Shown here in pieces: positions 4,793 through 5,216 of a DNA stretch of 5,216 bases. A program made the position numbers and the translations under genes. The stretch's first letter is position 1. Each line of letters begins with the position of its first letter. The stretch comes from Cyanobacteria bacterium UBA8156 (GTDB lineage: Bacteria > Cyanobacteriota > Cyanobacteriia > Pseudanabaenales > Pseudanabaenaceae). A model generated the notes under the pieces. It was not told the DNA's origin and ran no database searches. It worked only from the letters and a program-made list of their open reading frames with translations. The DNA is taken from NCBI GenBank assembly GCA_003456125.1, contig DMPD01000149.1:1-5216 (forward strand), given 5' to 3'.

Positions 4793-5216
4793 CTAGGCCG
4801 ATTCCGGTTTGGGCAAGGACGAAGGATGTACCAACAACTCCGCCGTGGACAGGTTTTCCACCATTTCCCGCGTGATCAAGCAACGGGTAGCTTCTTTTCG
4901 GGATGGCAAGTCGTACATGATGTCCAGCATCAGTCGCTCCACAATGCTGCGCAGAGCGCGGGCCCCCGTTTTCCGGCGGTGGGCTTCCTGGGCGATCGCC
5001 TTCACCGCATCGGGATGAAACTCCAACTGCACGTTGTCCATCCGTAGGAGCTTTTGGTACTGCTTGATCAAAGCGCTGCGGGGCTCCGTCAAAATCGCCG
5101 CCAACGCCCGTTCGTCCAACGGCTCCACCACCGGATGCTTTTCGGGATAGATCACCGCCGCCCTGCTGTTGGCCTGGCAATCCGCGCGCACCTGGCTGGG
5201 CGGCACGAGGCAGCCG
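4793..5216 (-). CDS. ClpX C-terminal part, abnormal upstream sequence, cut by window edge
   Basis: ClpX is the AAA+ unfoldase that feeds substrates to the ClpP protease. Residues encoded from about 5131 down to the TAG at 4795-4793 are unmistakable: [20 protein letters not shown], then [16 protein letters not shown], then the sensor-2 motif [13 protein letters not shown] with its Arg, then [12 protein letters not shown]. The final ~25 residues form a variable tail. Immediately upstream, a normal ClpX reads IPEF-x-GR-x-PVV and includes the arginine finger. Here the frame reads [12 protein letters not shown] instead, and the ~85 bp to the edge (encoding for example [14 protein letters not shown]) do not look like ClpX in any of the three minus frames. 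The frame is open to the edge. GTG at 5206-5204 is its first possible start but is unlikely to be real. A contig chimera, a rearrangement or a pseudogene fits. It is convergent with nurA, with a 5-bp gap. Confidence 0.75.
   Translation of the reverse strand, partial: GCLVPPSQVRADCQANSRAAVIYPEKHPVVEPLDERALAAILTEPRSALIKQYQKLLRMDNVQLEFHPDAVKAIAQEAHRRKTGARALRSIVERLMLDIMYDLPSRKEATRCLITREMVENLSTAELLVHPSSLPKPESA

Larger units (their letters stand above)
427..4999. repeat. HIP1 octamers (GCGATCGC), 14 dispersed copies
   Basis: Exact copies start at 427, 701, 1543, 2173, 2841, 3054, 3378, 3874, 3890, 3981, 4120, 4573, 4614 and 4992. HIP1 is strongly over-represented in many cyanobacterial genomes, and this density marks the source. 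All 14 lie inside the coding regions called here: two in the VOC gene, one in the transporter, one in ycf33, three in purH, six in nurA and one in clpX. None lies in 1-357 or 1672-2055, although 1909-1917 holds a near match (CGATCGC). Confidence 0.95.

Noticed and set aside
1..5216. CRISPR arrays, tRNA or rRNA genes, complete insertion sequences
   Set aside because: I saw no regularly spaced repeats, no tRNA cloverleaf signatures, no rRNA core sequences and no intact transposase on either strand.

Overview
The window is almost certainly from a GC-rich cyanobacterium. The octamer GCGATCGC (HIP1, the abundant cyanobacterial palindrome) occurs 14 times in 5.2 kb. A Ycf33/DUF751 protein, typical of cyanobacteria and plastids, lies directly upstream of purH, and the partial ClpX at the right edge looks cyanobacterial in sequence.

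Layout, left to right. Bases 1-357 are AT-richer than the rest. They hold no gene I recognise, only a possible 39-residue minus-strand ORF, a short direct repeat and some small hairpins. A minus-strand VOC/glyoxalase-fold protein (358-753) is transcribed divergently from a BASS-family (bile acid:sodium symporter-like) membrane transporter (808-1671). Bases 1672-2055 carry no large gene but are organised: a perfect NtcA-type box (TGTA-N8-TACA) with a correctly spaced TAN3T -10 element, a ribosome-binding site, a 74-codon small ORF, three tandem 12-bp repeats, and a terminator-like stem followed by five T. This could be a nitrogen-controlled small gene, or a leader/attenuator for what follows.

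A compact plus-strand cluster follows: ycf33-like (2056-2265), purH (2289-3818) and a NurA-like nuclease (3828-4787). The gaps are 23 and 9 bp, so one operon is likely. PurH makes IMP in the last two steps of purine synthesis. NurA-family nucleases act in DNA end processing. The small Ycf33-like membrane protein has no established function.

The right end holds the convergent 3' part of clpX (4793 to the edge), separated from nurA by only 5 bp. Its last ~110 residues are clearly ClpX. The ~85 bp beyond them, up to the window edge, do not resemble ClpX in any frame and lack the conserved IPEF-x-GR segment that carries the arginine finger. This may be an assembly junction, a rearrangement or a broken gene.

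The points most worth following up are the NtcA-box / small ORF / repeat-hairpin unit at 1689-1997 and the ClpX discontinuity near 5126.
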